Shown: one piece after another, positions 41,192-51,453 of the stretch
How positions within the stretch are numbered: position 1 is the first letter of the stretch
Layout of the letters: each line of letters opens with the position of its first letter
Source of the DNA: Akanthomyces muscarius
Lineage: Eukaryota > Ascomycota > Sordariomycetes > Hypocreales > Cordycipitaceae
Reading direction: 5' to 3'
DNA: 64,000 bases
Assembly: GCF_028009165.1 (NCBI RefSeq)
Contig: NC_079243.1
Span: forward strand, 4,154,001 to 4,218,000
Translations under genes and position numbers: made by a program
Notes under the pieces: generated by a model
What the model was told of the DNA's origin: nothing
Seen by the model: only the letters and a program-made list of their open reading frames with translations
Databases searched by the model: none

Positions 41192-42157
41192 ATGCGTCCT
41201 TCCTACATGATGGTAGTGGGTGCTGCAACCCTCTCCAGCTTTGCCACGGCCAGTGAGTTCCCACGTCTCGCTCCGGGCTGTGAGAATGCCGACTGCAGCA
41301 CGATTCCTCCTCCCAAAGTGATCCGAGGCATCATGTCCGTTCGCGACGATCGCTGTCAGTACTCCTGCCACGTGCGCAAGCAGCGGGCTGCGTCTCAGAG
41401 GCAGGCGCGGGCAATGGCGGCCGACGGCGCCGCCGAGGTGCCAGTGTACGAGGCGGGCGAGGAGGGCTGGGCGGCCAGCCATGCGGCAGACCGCAAGACA
41501 CCCGACCTTGGCCTGGATGGCGGCGCCCTCGCTGCCATCTTGGGCGGCACCACCAAGCGCCATGGCAAGCGCGCTGGCACGGATGCGGCGCCGCAGGTTC
41601 CGGTCGGCCAGTTTGACGTGGCCGTCACCAACATCCCTCGCAGAAGCGAGGGCGTGTGCAAGTTCCAGATGGATGTCATCGAAGCCCCTGGCGCTGCTGG
41701 AGCCGCCATCATGTGCCCGGCTGGCGGCACCGCCATGCTCGACGGCATGACGCGCTCGACGGCGGCGCTGTTCGCAGCTCGTCTGGCCGTCGAGTATGAC
41801 TCCAGCTGCGAGATCAGCGACGCTACCTCTTATCACGTCATGGACGACCCCGATGCCAGCCTCCTGGTGTTCAGCCGGGGCGACAATGAGCAAAGCAGGA
41901 ACACGGTGCTAGGGCAGAAGACTGAAGTCTTCTTCCTGAACTGCGGCGCCGTGTTTGTGAGCCAGCCAACGACGGGATTCTCGGGTAGTTACGTGGCTGC
42001 CCAGGTCAGGATGATTCGCGATTCGCGTGGCCTAGTCCCCTTGATGGCCGAGTTCATGCCCGCATCTGTTTGGGGTGACAAGCCGCCATCGGACTACAGC
42101 GTCAAGAACCCGCCAGCCTGGTTCAAGGAAGCGGCTGCAGAGGTGTCCAGGCGCTGA
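41192..42157 (+). CDS. secreted protein with internal dibasic (Kex2) sites
   Basis: A 321-aa intronless frame. Residues 1 to about 20 (MRPSYMMVVGAATLSSFATA) form a signal peptide. Four cysteines (30, 35, 55, 59) lie in the N-terminal third. Two Lys-Arg sites at 122-123 and 126-127 (TTKRHGKRAGTD) then mark likely Kex2 processing points. The second part holds four more cysteines (156, 175, 206, 251) and looks like a compact folded domain (VCKFQMDVIEAPGAAGAAIMC, then EVFFLNCGAVFVSQPTTGFSG). The even 4+4 cysteine split suggests separate pro- and mature parts. No named family is recognised. A clear TATA box and A/C-rich leader suggest regulated strong expression. A role in the environment or host is not inferable. 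Confidence 0.8.
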   Translation: MRPSYMMVVGAATLSSFATASEFPRLAPGCENADCSTIPPPKVIRGIMSVRDDRCQYSCHVRKQRAASQRQARAMAADGAAEVPVYEAGEEGWAASHAADRKTPDLGLDGGALAAILGGTTKRHGKRAGTDAAPQVPVGQFDVAVTNIPRRSEGVCKFQMDVIEAPGAAGAAIMCPAGGTAMLDGMTRSTAALFAARLAVEYDSSCEISDATSYHVMDDPDASLLVFSRGDNEQSRNTVLGQKTEVFFLNCGAVFVSQPTTGFSGSYVAAQVRMIRDSRGLVPLMAEFMPASVWGDKPPSDYSVKNPPAWFKEAAAEVSRR

Positions 42158-43012
42158 TCAGACTAAACACGCTTGGATCCTCGGCCATGCTGATTAGCAG
42201 CCACCTGGGGGTCGTCCGGCCATTTTGGAGCTACTCACTATTTAGGCGAATGTCGGCCAACTACTTGTTCACAGTATCCATTTCTCGGCCGTTTCTTTCT
42301 TTCGAAATCTCCACTTTGTAACTACTTATTTAGCACTACTTGTACAAAAGATATTAGTGATTCTTATCAAAAGGGCAATTTGTTTGTATTTTCTGCCTAT
42401 TATAAAGCATATTTCCGAACAGTATTCCACATCAGTTTGTGCCGCGCTGCCAGGCAGAGCAGGCATCCGCGCAAAGCATGTCACGATGGGGCATTAAATT
42501 TAATTCTTCGCATTAATCACGAAACTTTGCCCTTCTAGAAAGTTCATTTGTAGAAGTAGGCATTCTATTTAGGTTATAACACGACCCAATCCTAGGTTAA
42601 CACGTGGTCTGGCGTGTTGCATGCCGCCGTCTACTTGCATGCTCTAAACGAGTCACATCTGCATATGAGAGATGCACACCATAAAGTTGAGCTACGGTCC
42701 ACTCCACAACCATGCAACTGAAGAAGCCACCCCTCAGCTCCCACAATGACAGCGATCGGGACGGCTCGGTCAGCCATTGGCGATCAGCGCAGCGCCGAAA
42801 TGAGTGTGATTCAGGCGATGGCAGTGGCGTCCTTGTGTAGTGGCTGGAAAAACACGAGAAGAGAGGGGGGAGAAGAAGTGCAATGTCATCGTCAATCAAA
42901 ATGAGTACCGGCTAACTAGCTATTCTGTGAATGGTTTTCTTTGCCAACTCTCACGACCTTGGCCTGGCTTCTGGCTTGGCACATTTAAGCCTAGGCGCCT
43001 TCGCTCCCGAGA
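42158..43012. other. intergenic
   Basis: 3' flanks of two converging secreted-protein genes. A frame at about 42597-42899 on the minus strand has no signal peptide or domain. Nothing else is seen. Confidence 0.45.
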
Positions 43013-43312
43013 TTAGCAACCACTGTACACAAACATGTTGCAACACCCAGCCTTGTTGCTGCAACCTGCACCGTAGTTGCCTGGGTTTGTATTCTCCCAG
43101 CAGTTGCATCCTTTTCCGGCTCCTTGGCCCCTGAGAAAGTCCCGTGCTCTGGAGCACTTGCAATTGTACCCGCACCAGCCGGGGCCTCCATCGCCATTTG
43201 GGTAACAGGTGGCTGGAGCTTTCACCTCCTGCTGCCCCTCGGTGCTCTGCGCACCCACAGAAAGGGACATAAAAGCGCATGCGAGCGCAAATGCTGAAAT
43301 TTTGGCATACAT
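43013..43312 (-). CDS. small cysteine-rich secreted protein (10 Cys)
   Basis: A 99-aa intronless frame. Residues 1 to about 21 (MYAKISAFALACAFMSLSVGA) form a signal peptide, followed by a short polar stretch (QSTEGQQEVKAPA). The mature remainder has ten cysteines in a dense pattern: TCYPNGDGGPGWCGYNCKC, then KGCNCWEN, AGCSNKAGCCNMF and a final Cys at the C-terminus. This is enough for five disulfides. Gly, Asn and aromatic residues dominate between them. The form is that of a knottin- or defensin-like or effector-type secreted peptide, but no exact family is recognised. The 5' leader holds a likely intron (43410-43495), and no other ATG occurs between it and the start. Confidence 0.82.
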   Translation of the reverse strand: MYAKISAFALACAFMSLSVGAQSTEGQQEVKAPATCYPNGDGGPGWCGYNCKCSRARDFLRGQGAGKGCNCWENTNPGNYGAGCSNKAGCCNMFVYSGC

Positions 43313-43409
43313 AATGTAGCCTTCGCACTGTTGTCACGGAGCTTGATGGGTCGTGGAAGACGATGCTGTCTGCCACTGAACGCAGCAAGAGGCTGCAAAA
43401 TACTGACAC

Positions 43410-43495
43410 CTGGTAACTTTGTTAGAGTCATTTAACTGCGCTGACATTGAAAAATAATGCGGTACGCTGGGTTTTCTACTGGGTTGTGTACTTAC
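43410..43495 (-). promoter_or_regulatory. probable 5'-UTR intron of the cysteine-rich gene
   Basis: The minus strand reads GTAAGT at 43495 and ACTCTAAC..TTACCAG ending at 43410, a full donor, branch point and acceptor set giving 86 nt. It lies upstream of the ATG at 43312, so it would sit in the leader. Confidence 0.5.
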
Positions 43496-43598
43496 CGGGT
43501 TGTGTAGAACGTATAAGTCTTCTTGCACAGTAGTTGTAAAGGCTATGGTGTTGATTGAAGAAAACTCAAAGACCCAAATATGCTCGAATGGCGGGTCT

Positions 43599-43606
43599 TT
43601 AAATAC
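43599..43606 (-). promoter_or_regulatory. TATA-like element of the cysteine-rich gene
   Basis: GTATTTAA on the minus strand, about 105 bp upstream of the leader intron donor. It fits a promoter for the spliced leader. Confidence 0.35.
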
Positions 43607-45984
43607 TTTTTAGCCCATAACCATATTGAGCGTATTGAGTGTACTTTACACTGTCTTGACCAAAATATGGTCAACGCAAATCAAATTAACACAAAAAATG
43701 GGCATGGGATGGATGGCATGTAAGGCTGAAGGAAGTTGTAAGTGAATTGTAGGCAGAGTGCGGGGTCCGCCTGGGGCAGACGAGCACCGCCGTTCTCAGC
43801 TCAAACCAGCAGGACGAGTCACAAGTACCAGCAAGTCCGTCCTTGAAATCCTGGGCGGTGTTGTACAAATAAAAATTCGGCATGCTATGCGAGGGCCAAG
43901 GCCTCGTGGGGGCTGTCTGGAGTGGGGGCCAGGCAATTCGATCGCGTAGTGGCGATGATTCGGCGGGGCCGCGGCGCGGTGACTGACTAAGTGCGTCTGG
44001 TACCACTAACATCGCTACTCTTGAATCAGGAGGCTTTGTTAAAGGAGCTTTCGGTCCTGACCACAGGGTAGCGACAAGAATAGTCAAGACAGTCGCAAGG
44101 CGCAGATGAAAACACGCGAGTGGATTTGAGAGAACCACGGAAAAGCGACGCTCAGCCAACGAGAGAAAAAAAACGAACAATGAGCCGTTTCGCTTGCCCG
44201 CTCAACGCGCAGCACAAAGCTCTGTCCAACTACGCCAAGTTGCCAGGTGATGTGGCGCCATGCCTCTCCAACAAGGTTAGTTATTGCCGATACTACAAAA
44301 GTCCCGCACCGCTCCCGGATGGGGCCATGTAATGTGTAAGCTCGTGAGGCCTCGCCCCTCGAGCACGATTGCGAGAAATCATGTCGGAGTAAACATTGCG
44401 AGCGGGCTTGTAAAAAGCCCGTAAACGTGGGCGGACGACCACATGCCCAATTCTCCGAAGAGGATGTGAAGCGAGCCCCCACCCTTGATAAACATTTCAT
44501 ATATTGCGCTCATTCAGCTTGATTTAATGGGCGGCCTTTACGAGGAATACGGAGTAAGTAATGCAAAGCCCTCGTGGTGCTAATTTTTATAGTTCTGCTG
44601 CCATAGCACTATCAGTAGTAAACGATCGAAACGGCCTGGATCGACCCACCAGCCCTTGATAACCCTACCCTTGGTAAGAATGAAGCTAGTTCTACGGCCC
44701 CCAATGGTATTGGGGGAATGACTTCGATTGGCCTACGTCTGATTGTCTCTGTGCTGGTCATGTAAAGAAGCACACAAGCTCGAGTCTTGGCCTGTCGCGC
44801 CGTCGCTGGTACCTCGCAGTTGTATGTTTAGTGACCTCGGTCACAAATGAGATGTGTAAGTACAAAAACAAACGCATGTTGAAATGCGATTTCATGTTGA
44901 GACGGCAATTGTTGGGGGCCAAAGAAAACTGCCTCAGCCGGGTTGAGCTCCTTCTTGAGATCCCTGATCATAATCAACATCTGCTTATAGACAGCTGGAT
45001 TGTCTGCGTAGCACACCCTTCAGAGGAAAATATTGGGCGGTTTCTCCAGCGCCTCCCCGACCTTGGCGAAGACTGGGGACGATTGCCTGTGTGGGGGTGC
45101 TGTGATATCAATTTGCAGGAGCTCGTTTATGCATATGTGGAGGAGCGCTCGCGCAGCTGGCCAGAGTTACAGATGGGCAATCCTATTAGTCTTGGACTAG
45201 GCGACTTATAGGCTTCAACTAGAGCTGTTTTCAGCTCTGTACTGGTTCCCTTAGGCAACCTCATATACACCGCCCAGCCCTATTTAGACTGATGTGGTGA
45301 CAGAATGCAGCCACCTTGTCTTCAGCTTTATGCACTTAAAAATCCTGAACGAGGTCATCTGTCCACCAGGATACATTCCACAAAGGGCCAAGCTACTAAC
45401 ATGAATGCCGAGGCACAACTGAAACCTGAAGTCGGCGGCGACGGTCTCCGGGACATGCCCCAGCCTGCTAAAAGTAAACAACCCTTCCATGGCAATATCG
45501 GCGCCCGTTCCGCCGGCCCAATCAGCATCCTTGTAAACCTTTTTTCCTCTAAATACGTTGACAACCTCTAAGAGGTGTATGTTTTCTATTGACAGCTAGT
45601 TGCTCTTTCAGAAGCAGCCTGGCGCCGCTCGAAACAGAAGCTTGGTTGCTGGGTGGGTAATCATTTGGTAGCAAGGGACCATGACCGTGCGTTGAAGCGC
45701 TGCAGTTTAGCGGATGCAGTCCCCATATATGTCACGCACAGGTACTGCCAGTGACTGCGGAGGCCTGTAATTTACATCGCCCGTTCTGAAATTTGCAGGA
45801 CTGCTTTTACCTAATTAGGAGACAGTGGAGTAGAGGTTCCACCACATTTTGCAGGGGCTTTTACAGAGTTGAAGGTCATGATTGTATTGCCTGTCTAGCT
45901 ACCTAGATTGGAGGCCCAGGCCAGTACTGGAAAGTGTATTGCTGAGGCGGCTGTTGAGGTGGCAGAGGTAGAAGCAGCTGTCTG

Positions 45985-46080
45985 GGCAGGTGTTGAGGCA
46001 GGTGTTGAGGCAGGTGTTGAGGCAGGTGCTGAGGCAGGTGCTGAGGCAGGTGCTGAGGCAGGTGCTGAGGCAGGTGCTGA
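45985..46080. repeat. 12-bp minisatellite, 8 tandem copies
   Basis: Eight perfect-length units on the plus strand: three copies of GGCAGGTGTTGA (45985-46020), then five of GGCAGGTGCTGA (46021-46080). The two types differ by one T/C change, so the array grew as two blocks. Because the unit is a multiple of three and lacks stops, several frames on both strands are open through it. On the minus strand one reads as a Gln-His-Leu-Pro repeat followed by PPQQYTFQYWPGPPI. Confidence 0.95.
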
Positions 46081-46163
46081 GGCACAAAAGAAGCCTGTGT
46101 GACTAGTCAAGAGAAGGTATAGGGGGTAATCAGCGACGCAGAATACGGCGGAGGCGGCGTATT

Positions 46164-46397
46164 TTAGGCAAAATGGACGGGTGTTGCGGTAATGTGTGTC
46201 GTCTGGGACCCCATAAGGCCTGCTGGGTTGATCCTCGCTTCTAGCCGTGCCTCAAACGCTGTAAGCGAGTCTCTCACGAGCTTTTGCATAGCTGCCATTT
46301 GACGCCTCTCGCGAGCTGTGAGGCGGAGGCCATAAACGAGTATTATACCATAGACTAGCAACATTACGAATAAACTTATTCTATCACTAACTATCAT
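46164..46397 (-). CDS. possible small single-pass membrane protein
   Basis: A 77-aa frame with an ATG start. A hydrophobic span at about 8-25 (SLFVMLLVYGIILVYGL) is followed by a charged helix (TARERRQMAAMQKLVRDS) and then LTAFEARLEARI. Codons in the first part are A/T-rich. In the same frame past its stop, Pro-rich codons and the QHLP repeat encoded by the minisatellite continue, so this could be the first exon of a longer gene with a missed intron. I find no good donor before the stop. No family is recognised. Confidence 0.3.
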   Translation of the reverse strand: MIVSDRISLFVMLLVYGIILVYGLRLTARERRQMAAMQKLVRDSLTAFEARLEARINPAGLMGSQTTHITATPVHFA

Positions 46398-46566
46398 ATT
46401 AATACGTACCTATCTTTACCAACAGACCACAATTAATATTAAAAGTGGTAGATCTATCATCTACCGTCCGAATTTATACATGTATATATAATGCATGTTT
46501 TTTCTCCCAGCTCGAATTTCGCGTGCAAAAAACATATTCGTGTCTTTGGCCTCACTGTTGTTGCCA

Positions 46567-48665
46567 CTACAGATGCAGGCTCCCTGCCCGCTGCCTCGAG
46601 ACGCCGTGACGAGACTCACTCCGCCTGCGCTCCAAGCCCCATTCTTCTTGGCGGGATTCCTCGGGCAAGGCAGGCTTGCCACCGAGACTGGCCAGGACCG
46701 TTTTGCTTGTTGCAGTGAAATCATCCAAGATCTGCAGCTCCTTGAGCGTGAACCATTTCGGCACCAGCATAATGCGCAACGGGGTCAGGAGAAGGATCAG
46801 CACTGGAAAGCCAATTGCCGCAAGGGTATGAGAGACAGCCACACAAGCAGCGACACCGAAAATTTGCACGCCAATATAGAGAATGATCTTGCGCCTCCGT
46901 ACCAGCAGCAATGGATCATCTCGTTGGATGAAGCGCTGTTCTCTTTGCAAGTATATCAGCTTCTGCAGTATTCCATTCGACTCGATCGAGCCCCACTGTG
47001 TGAGCGCGGTTAGCTTTACACCATCTGCAAAAGGCAACAAAAGAGTAAGACGTACCCCAACAACAAAGAATACGCCAGCGAACAAGCCAGATGGCATAGT
47101 GTGCAAGACAACCAGCGAAGGGCCAGTCATAGTCCCGATCAACGCTAGCCCCATTAACAAATGGCTTACACGTTGCTCCACGACAGCGACGGCGCTAACA
47201 ATCGGTCGTCTAATCTCCGTGTCTTCTCCCTCGGACGTGGATACGATCTTGAGATCTGTCTTGTAGACAGTCAACGAGTCTGTATGAACGGGCGCCTGGT
47301 ACAACTTTTAGCACTGGCAGTGACAACCTATAAACAGAGGGAGTAGCTACCTGCGGCACAAGGCCGTTGGGCATCGGAAGACCCAGAATAGCAGAGACAA
47401 ATGTAGTGCAGCCCAGGAGAAAAAAGTCCCAGTGAAACCCACCCGGCTTCTTGAGCGGGAATTGGCGGGCTTGGGCAGTGATGCTGCTGACATTCTGCGT
47501 TCCCTGTCAGCTAGTTGCCTATGTAATGTTGGGTTTATTCGTACATGATCGTAGTAGAAAAGGAGCATGAGCAAGAAGCCAAACGGCATGGCCACAAAAA
47601 CCCACTTCGTTTCGAGGTTCCAAAACGCAATCAACCAGCTTCTATCCTGCGTTGGATAAAACGCCTTCGTCACCGGGACTCGTCCAATATTCGCTTCCCG
47701 GAGATGCCCAGGGATATGAGAAAAACCAACCCAAAAGATGGTGCTAAACTGGACAGATATCAGTCTGGTGCGGTGTGTACTAAAAGCTAGGTACTCACAA
47801 CGTATGCATAGTCGGCAAGCACTCCTCGAAGCGATTCCTTCCACATAGTGCTTGATCCAGTGTTTTCCAAAGCGTACACTGTTCCAAAGTACAGAATGGC
47901 AATCAAGCAAGCCAGGTATCCTGCCGCAAGACCACCCTGAAACTCATTGACCAGTTCTTCGACACCTTTGACTGTTCCAGAGGTTAGGGCGGTAGAAAAT
48001 CAGACGATGTACAATACAGGACGCACTGAGGTAAATGATGCCGACATATAGACCGAAGGACTCGCTGGAAAAGTCGGTCACGTAGCGCATGTAGTCGCAC
48101 GCGTTGAAGATGGCTACCAACCAGTGAAAAATGGCGGCCCAGATTCCGGTCCACGCCATGAAGGCCGGGTAGATGGAGCCGTCGTAGTGCTGGAGAATGT
48201 CGTAGATGGTAAAGTTGAAGAGCGAAATCAAGCCCGTCACACCAACGATGGTAAGTGGCTGGGCGCTGAGCAGACTAAACACAATGGCAGCCAAGGCGGA
48301 CGAGAACAGACTTTCGTTGACGCCGTAGAACTCGCCAGTGCGGCGGTACATGTCCAGGGTGTACGCTATGGCGGGGAGCAGACTGGGGAGTGTCAGTACC
48401 AATGGGCAACGGGGGCACAAATTTCCGAGTATTCAACCTACTTGACAAAGTACATGCGGATCGTGCTTGCTATGGTGCGGTAAGTAAATGCGTCGGTGAT
48501 GTCGCTCCAGTAATACGGCATTCGTCTCTTGACATCATGGTACATGCCCCAGCCCGGCCGGAGCAGCCTCCACCGTCGCCATCCAGACTCCATGTCATAG
48601 GAATATGAAGCTCGAGATTTTTCCGGCTGGAGCCGAAATTGACTAGAGCCACTCGATCCCATCAT
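46567..48665 (-). CDS. bor1: Bor1-like SLC4 anion/borate transporter
   Basis: Seven exons: 48665-48442, 48382-48027, 47971-47799, 47748-47545, 47494-47351, 47295-47056 and 46995-46567. All phases fit and give 589 aa. The last intron (60 nt, GTACGT..CTAAC..CACAG) is in frame and would be missed by simple frame reading. Landmarks are KRRMPYYWSDITDAFTYRTIAST, MYFVNLLPAIAYTLDMYRRTG, SAQPLTIVGVTGLISLFNFT, and AWTGIWAAIFHWLVAIFNACD. Further on are VGIIYLIKGVEELVNEF, the HIPGHLREANIGRVPVTKAF loop, and VVGWGSIESNGILQKLIYL across the last intron. This is the HCO3-cotransporter (SLC4) fold of fungal and plant Bor1, which exports borate at the plasma membrane or vacuole. The substrate is carried over from the family. 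Confidence 0.9.
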
Positions 48666-49425
48666 GGTTGCAATAAAACACAAAGAGAAAAGCAAAGCTT
48701 GAGTGCGCGAGCTGGATACAGGGCGGGGTTTGCAGCGCACGGGATGGGGAGTGTCGGGGGAAGGTAGCGTATATTTATACTTGGCATAGAAAGCAGAGTA
48801 CATCAGACAAGTACACACACAGATATATATATATAGACGAGAGAGAAAAAAAGAATTAAAGTGGCGTCGGTGCTCCTCACCGAACACAGCATGACACTGG
48901 CGCGGCGACTAGGCATGATTGCCGAGCCTGGAAAAATACACAGAAATGAGTATTAATTCACTGACCTGACAGATGAGGCAGCCGAGCCCTTTTGAAATCT
49001 TCCGCCGTATTGACAAACGCATTTAACTGACTCGATAAACAACTTTACTCTGTGGCTGTTGATACGCGGCGCAATACATTTTGTCGCCGATCACGGCATC
49101 CGTACGAATGATTGCCCAGCATCTCATTTCCAGGCTACTGATTCGATCGCCCCGTCGATGACAACGAAAAAAGAACCACCATGGAGCTTTAAAATTCTGC
49201 CCGGGCAGAATTTAGATATGGGGCGTCACCGCCGCTTTGGTACTGGCTCTGCCTTGGCACCAGCAAACTATCGACCGCCCCGTTTCTTTGCCCGAACTAA
49301 TCCGGGGCCTCCGGAGGAAGCCGGTGCCGCCACCAAAAATGCACCACCGCCAACAGTATTTCCGTCCATTTGCACTACAACTGTTTCACACTGATGCACG
49401 AACGTAGACTCTGCATCAACCAAAA
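48666..49425. other. divergent promoter region, bor1 and SET gene
   Basis: Contains an AT dinucleotide run at about 48822-48835 that could serve as the bor1 TATA element. Short frames elsewhere carry no signal. Confidence 0.45.
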
Positions 49426-51453
49426 ATGGTGGTGTCTCCGGACCGGCTGGAAGCTCTGCGGCAGATCCTGAGTGACGAGATCCTGAATCAGTTTGCAGAG
49501 GCGCTGCTGGACTGTTCCTCGCTGGAAAACCTGAGAAACCCAGTTTTGCGCTTGGAAGCCTTTGTTGAGAATGGCGACAACCAGAGTGACAATCGCAAGC
49601 GGAACAGGGACCAAGGGTCCCCGATAGTGTCGGTACGTCTCCCCTCCGCTTTTACGCAGCAGTTGCGTCTCCAGGCACTTTTTCCACGAGGCTCTGTCCT
49701 GACCATTCCCTTGTGATTCTGCTTTGTATAGCAAATCGTCGACATATCAGGCATTCTCGCCGCACCCAAGTCTGCTCGTCTTTCTGGGTGCATTTCCCCG
49801 CCGCCGAGCTCGGCTGCCCGCGAGAATCTGGACGACCAGGGCGGCGGCGTCGATGACTCAGGACACGGAACCGTGGGTTTCAACGCTGCCCCGGCCCTCT
49901 CTGTACCATCCGCCGCCACTCGAGTCGCTGCCGCCAATCACGCGGGCGATGGGACCGCTTCTCCCCGCAGGATGCTCGGCGCTCTACGCCCCGCGCCCGA
50001 GCGTGATGTCATTGACACCAATCGCCAGATGGAGGTCATCGACAGCTTTCCCAAGAGGGCCAAGACACAGGCAGCCGCATCCTTGACCCTAGAGCAGCCG
50101 ACCCTGACCAAATTCGTTACCAACCTATGGGACCAGCTTCATGGTAGCGCCGTTCTGGAACCTCAGCTCCTAGAAGGACTCGCGCTGCTGACCTCTGTCT
50201 CTAGTGGCAGCACATTGTTGACAGATGGCACTGCCCAGGGCCCAAGTCGCGAGATTATTCCCGCGACCGCTCGAACCGACCTTGGCATCACGACGGCGGT
50301 CAGCTCCTCCTCCGGCGCCGAATCATTGTTCAGCCGCAGCAATGTTGTTTGCCGCAAAGTGACCCAGGCGAGCCGAACCTGCCGCTCCGTCGAGGTCATC
50401 GTGCAGGCACGCTGGGTAGAAGAATTTGACGAGTACGTCGAGTGTCTAGCCGCAGAAAACCCCGCCATGTCGCAAACCAAGTGCCGCAAAGCTGCGTTGA
50501 TGGAGGCGTGTCGTGATTTCCAATGGTCGGAGAAGGAGCTTCGAAACAAAATGGCCGTTTGGAGAAGCTACAAGGACGTCAAAGATGCAGCCGGGTGGTC
50601 GGCCCTTGTATTTTCGGGCATGGGGCTTTACCGCCTTTGTAAATATCGGATTGGCCTAAATCAAAAGGGTTTGGATACGCTCAGACGGCTGCGGCCACGC
50701 CTAGAGGTGGTCGCGGACACTCTGCACCCGCAGTGGCGCCAATTGCTGGCTTTCATCGGGCAAAGTACCAGATGCACATTCACGGGCCACCCCCACGACT
50801 GGGTGGTACAGCCGGACGGTTCCGATCCGGTGCCCCTTTTATCCACTTACCGCGAGCCAGGAATCGTTTCTGCCTTTAAGCACCTGGAGGAGTCAGTTGT
50901 CGACACGCTGGCGTGGCATGGGGACGACCCGCGCTATGTTCCACCCGTCAACGTTGCGGCGCCGCTGGCCAACTGCCATGCCTGCGGCCAGACGCAGTCT
51001 GATGATCCAGAACACAACCAGTGTTGCTGTTTCCCAGCGCTGTTTGGCTCCGGCCGGCGCCGACCAGCCTCGGTGCAGGTGTTTCGGACACAGGATGGGC
51101 GAAACAACGGGTTGCTGGCACTGACGTCCGTGGAGCGCGGCGTGGCTATTGGGGAGTTTGTCGGGCTCATCACAAAGGGCGTTGAGGATCTCGATGTCAT
51201 GAATGCGTCGACGGGGGTGCGGTCCTATCAGATATGGCAGGGGAGGCAGGGGAACTACACGCGCTTCATCAACCACAGCTGCAACCCAAATGCGCAGTTT
51301 CAACACTTTATCTGGCAAAGCACGCAGCGCATCATCTTGGTGAGTAAAGGCATTGAAGCAGGCAGCGAGATTACGGTAGATTACTCGGAAAGCTACTGGT
51401 CGGGCCTCAATAAGCGTTGCTTGTGTGCTGAAAGCTGTTGCCGCTACAGTTGA
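49426..51453 (+). CDS. SET-domain protein, putative lysine methyltransferase
   Basis: Two exons, 49426-49632 and 49732-51453, with a 99-nt intron (GTACGT..TGTATAG), give 642 aa. Residues 1 to about 200 are helical then disordered. A central conserved-looking helical region (CRDFQWSEKELRNKMAVWRS, then WSALVFSGMGLYRLCKYR) precedes a Cys-rich segment at about 484-505 (CHACGQTQ..HNQCCC). The SET domain spans about 515-620: NNGLLALTSVERGVAIGEF, the cofactor and substrate motif RFINHSCNPNAQF at about 580-592, and EITVDYSESYW. A short post-SET-like Cys cluster (CLCAESCC) ends the chain. It therefore has the zinc-binding flanks typical of nuclear methyltransferases, though smaller than in Clr4/Dim5. 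Histone substrate and role are unknown. It lies near the NRPS gene and could affect silencing there, which is inference. Confidence 0.83.

Larger units (their letters stand above)
43313..46566. other. gene-poor stretch
   Basis: About 3.2 kb. Apart from the leader intron and TATA box of the 43013 gene, a small possible membrane-protein frame (46164) and a 12-bp minisatellite (45985), I find no supported gene. Frames at 43686-44180 (minus) and 44831-45211 (plus) have no domain, signal or splice support. Confidence 0.45.

Noticed and set aside
43686..44180. 164-codon minus-strand frame with hydrophobic start
   Set aside because: The start is not a good signal peptide and the rest is Pro/Ser/Arg-rich without pattern.
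44831..45211. 126-codon plus-strand frame and an antisense 62-codon frame
   Set aside because: Neither has recognisable motifs or splice signals, and the coding character is weak.
45899..46110. Several low-complexity frames through the 12-bp repeat
   Set aside because: The repeat unit contains no stop, so openness in many frames is automatic; not taken as genes by themselves.
48140..48260. VTGLIS in the Bor1-like protein where animal relatives have VTGP
   Set aside because: As far as I recall fungal Bor1 proteins also have Leu here, so it is not unusual.
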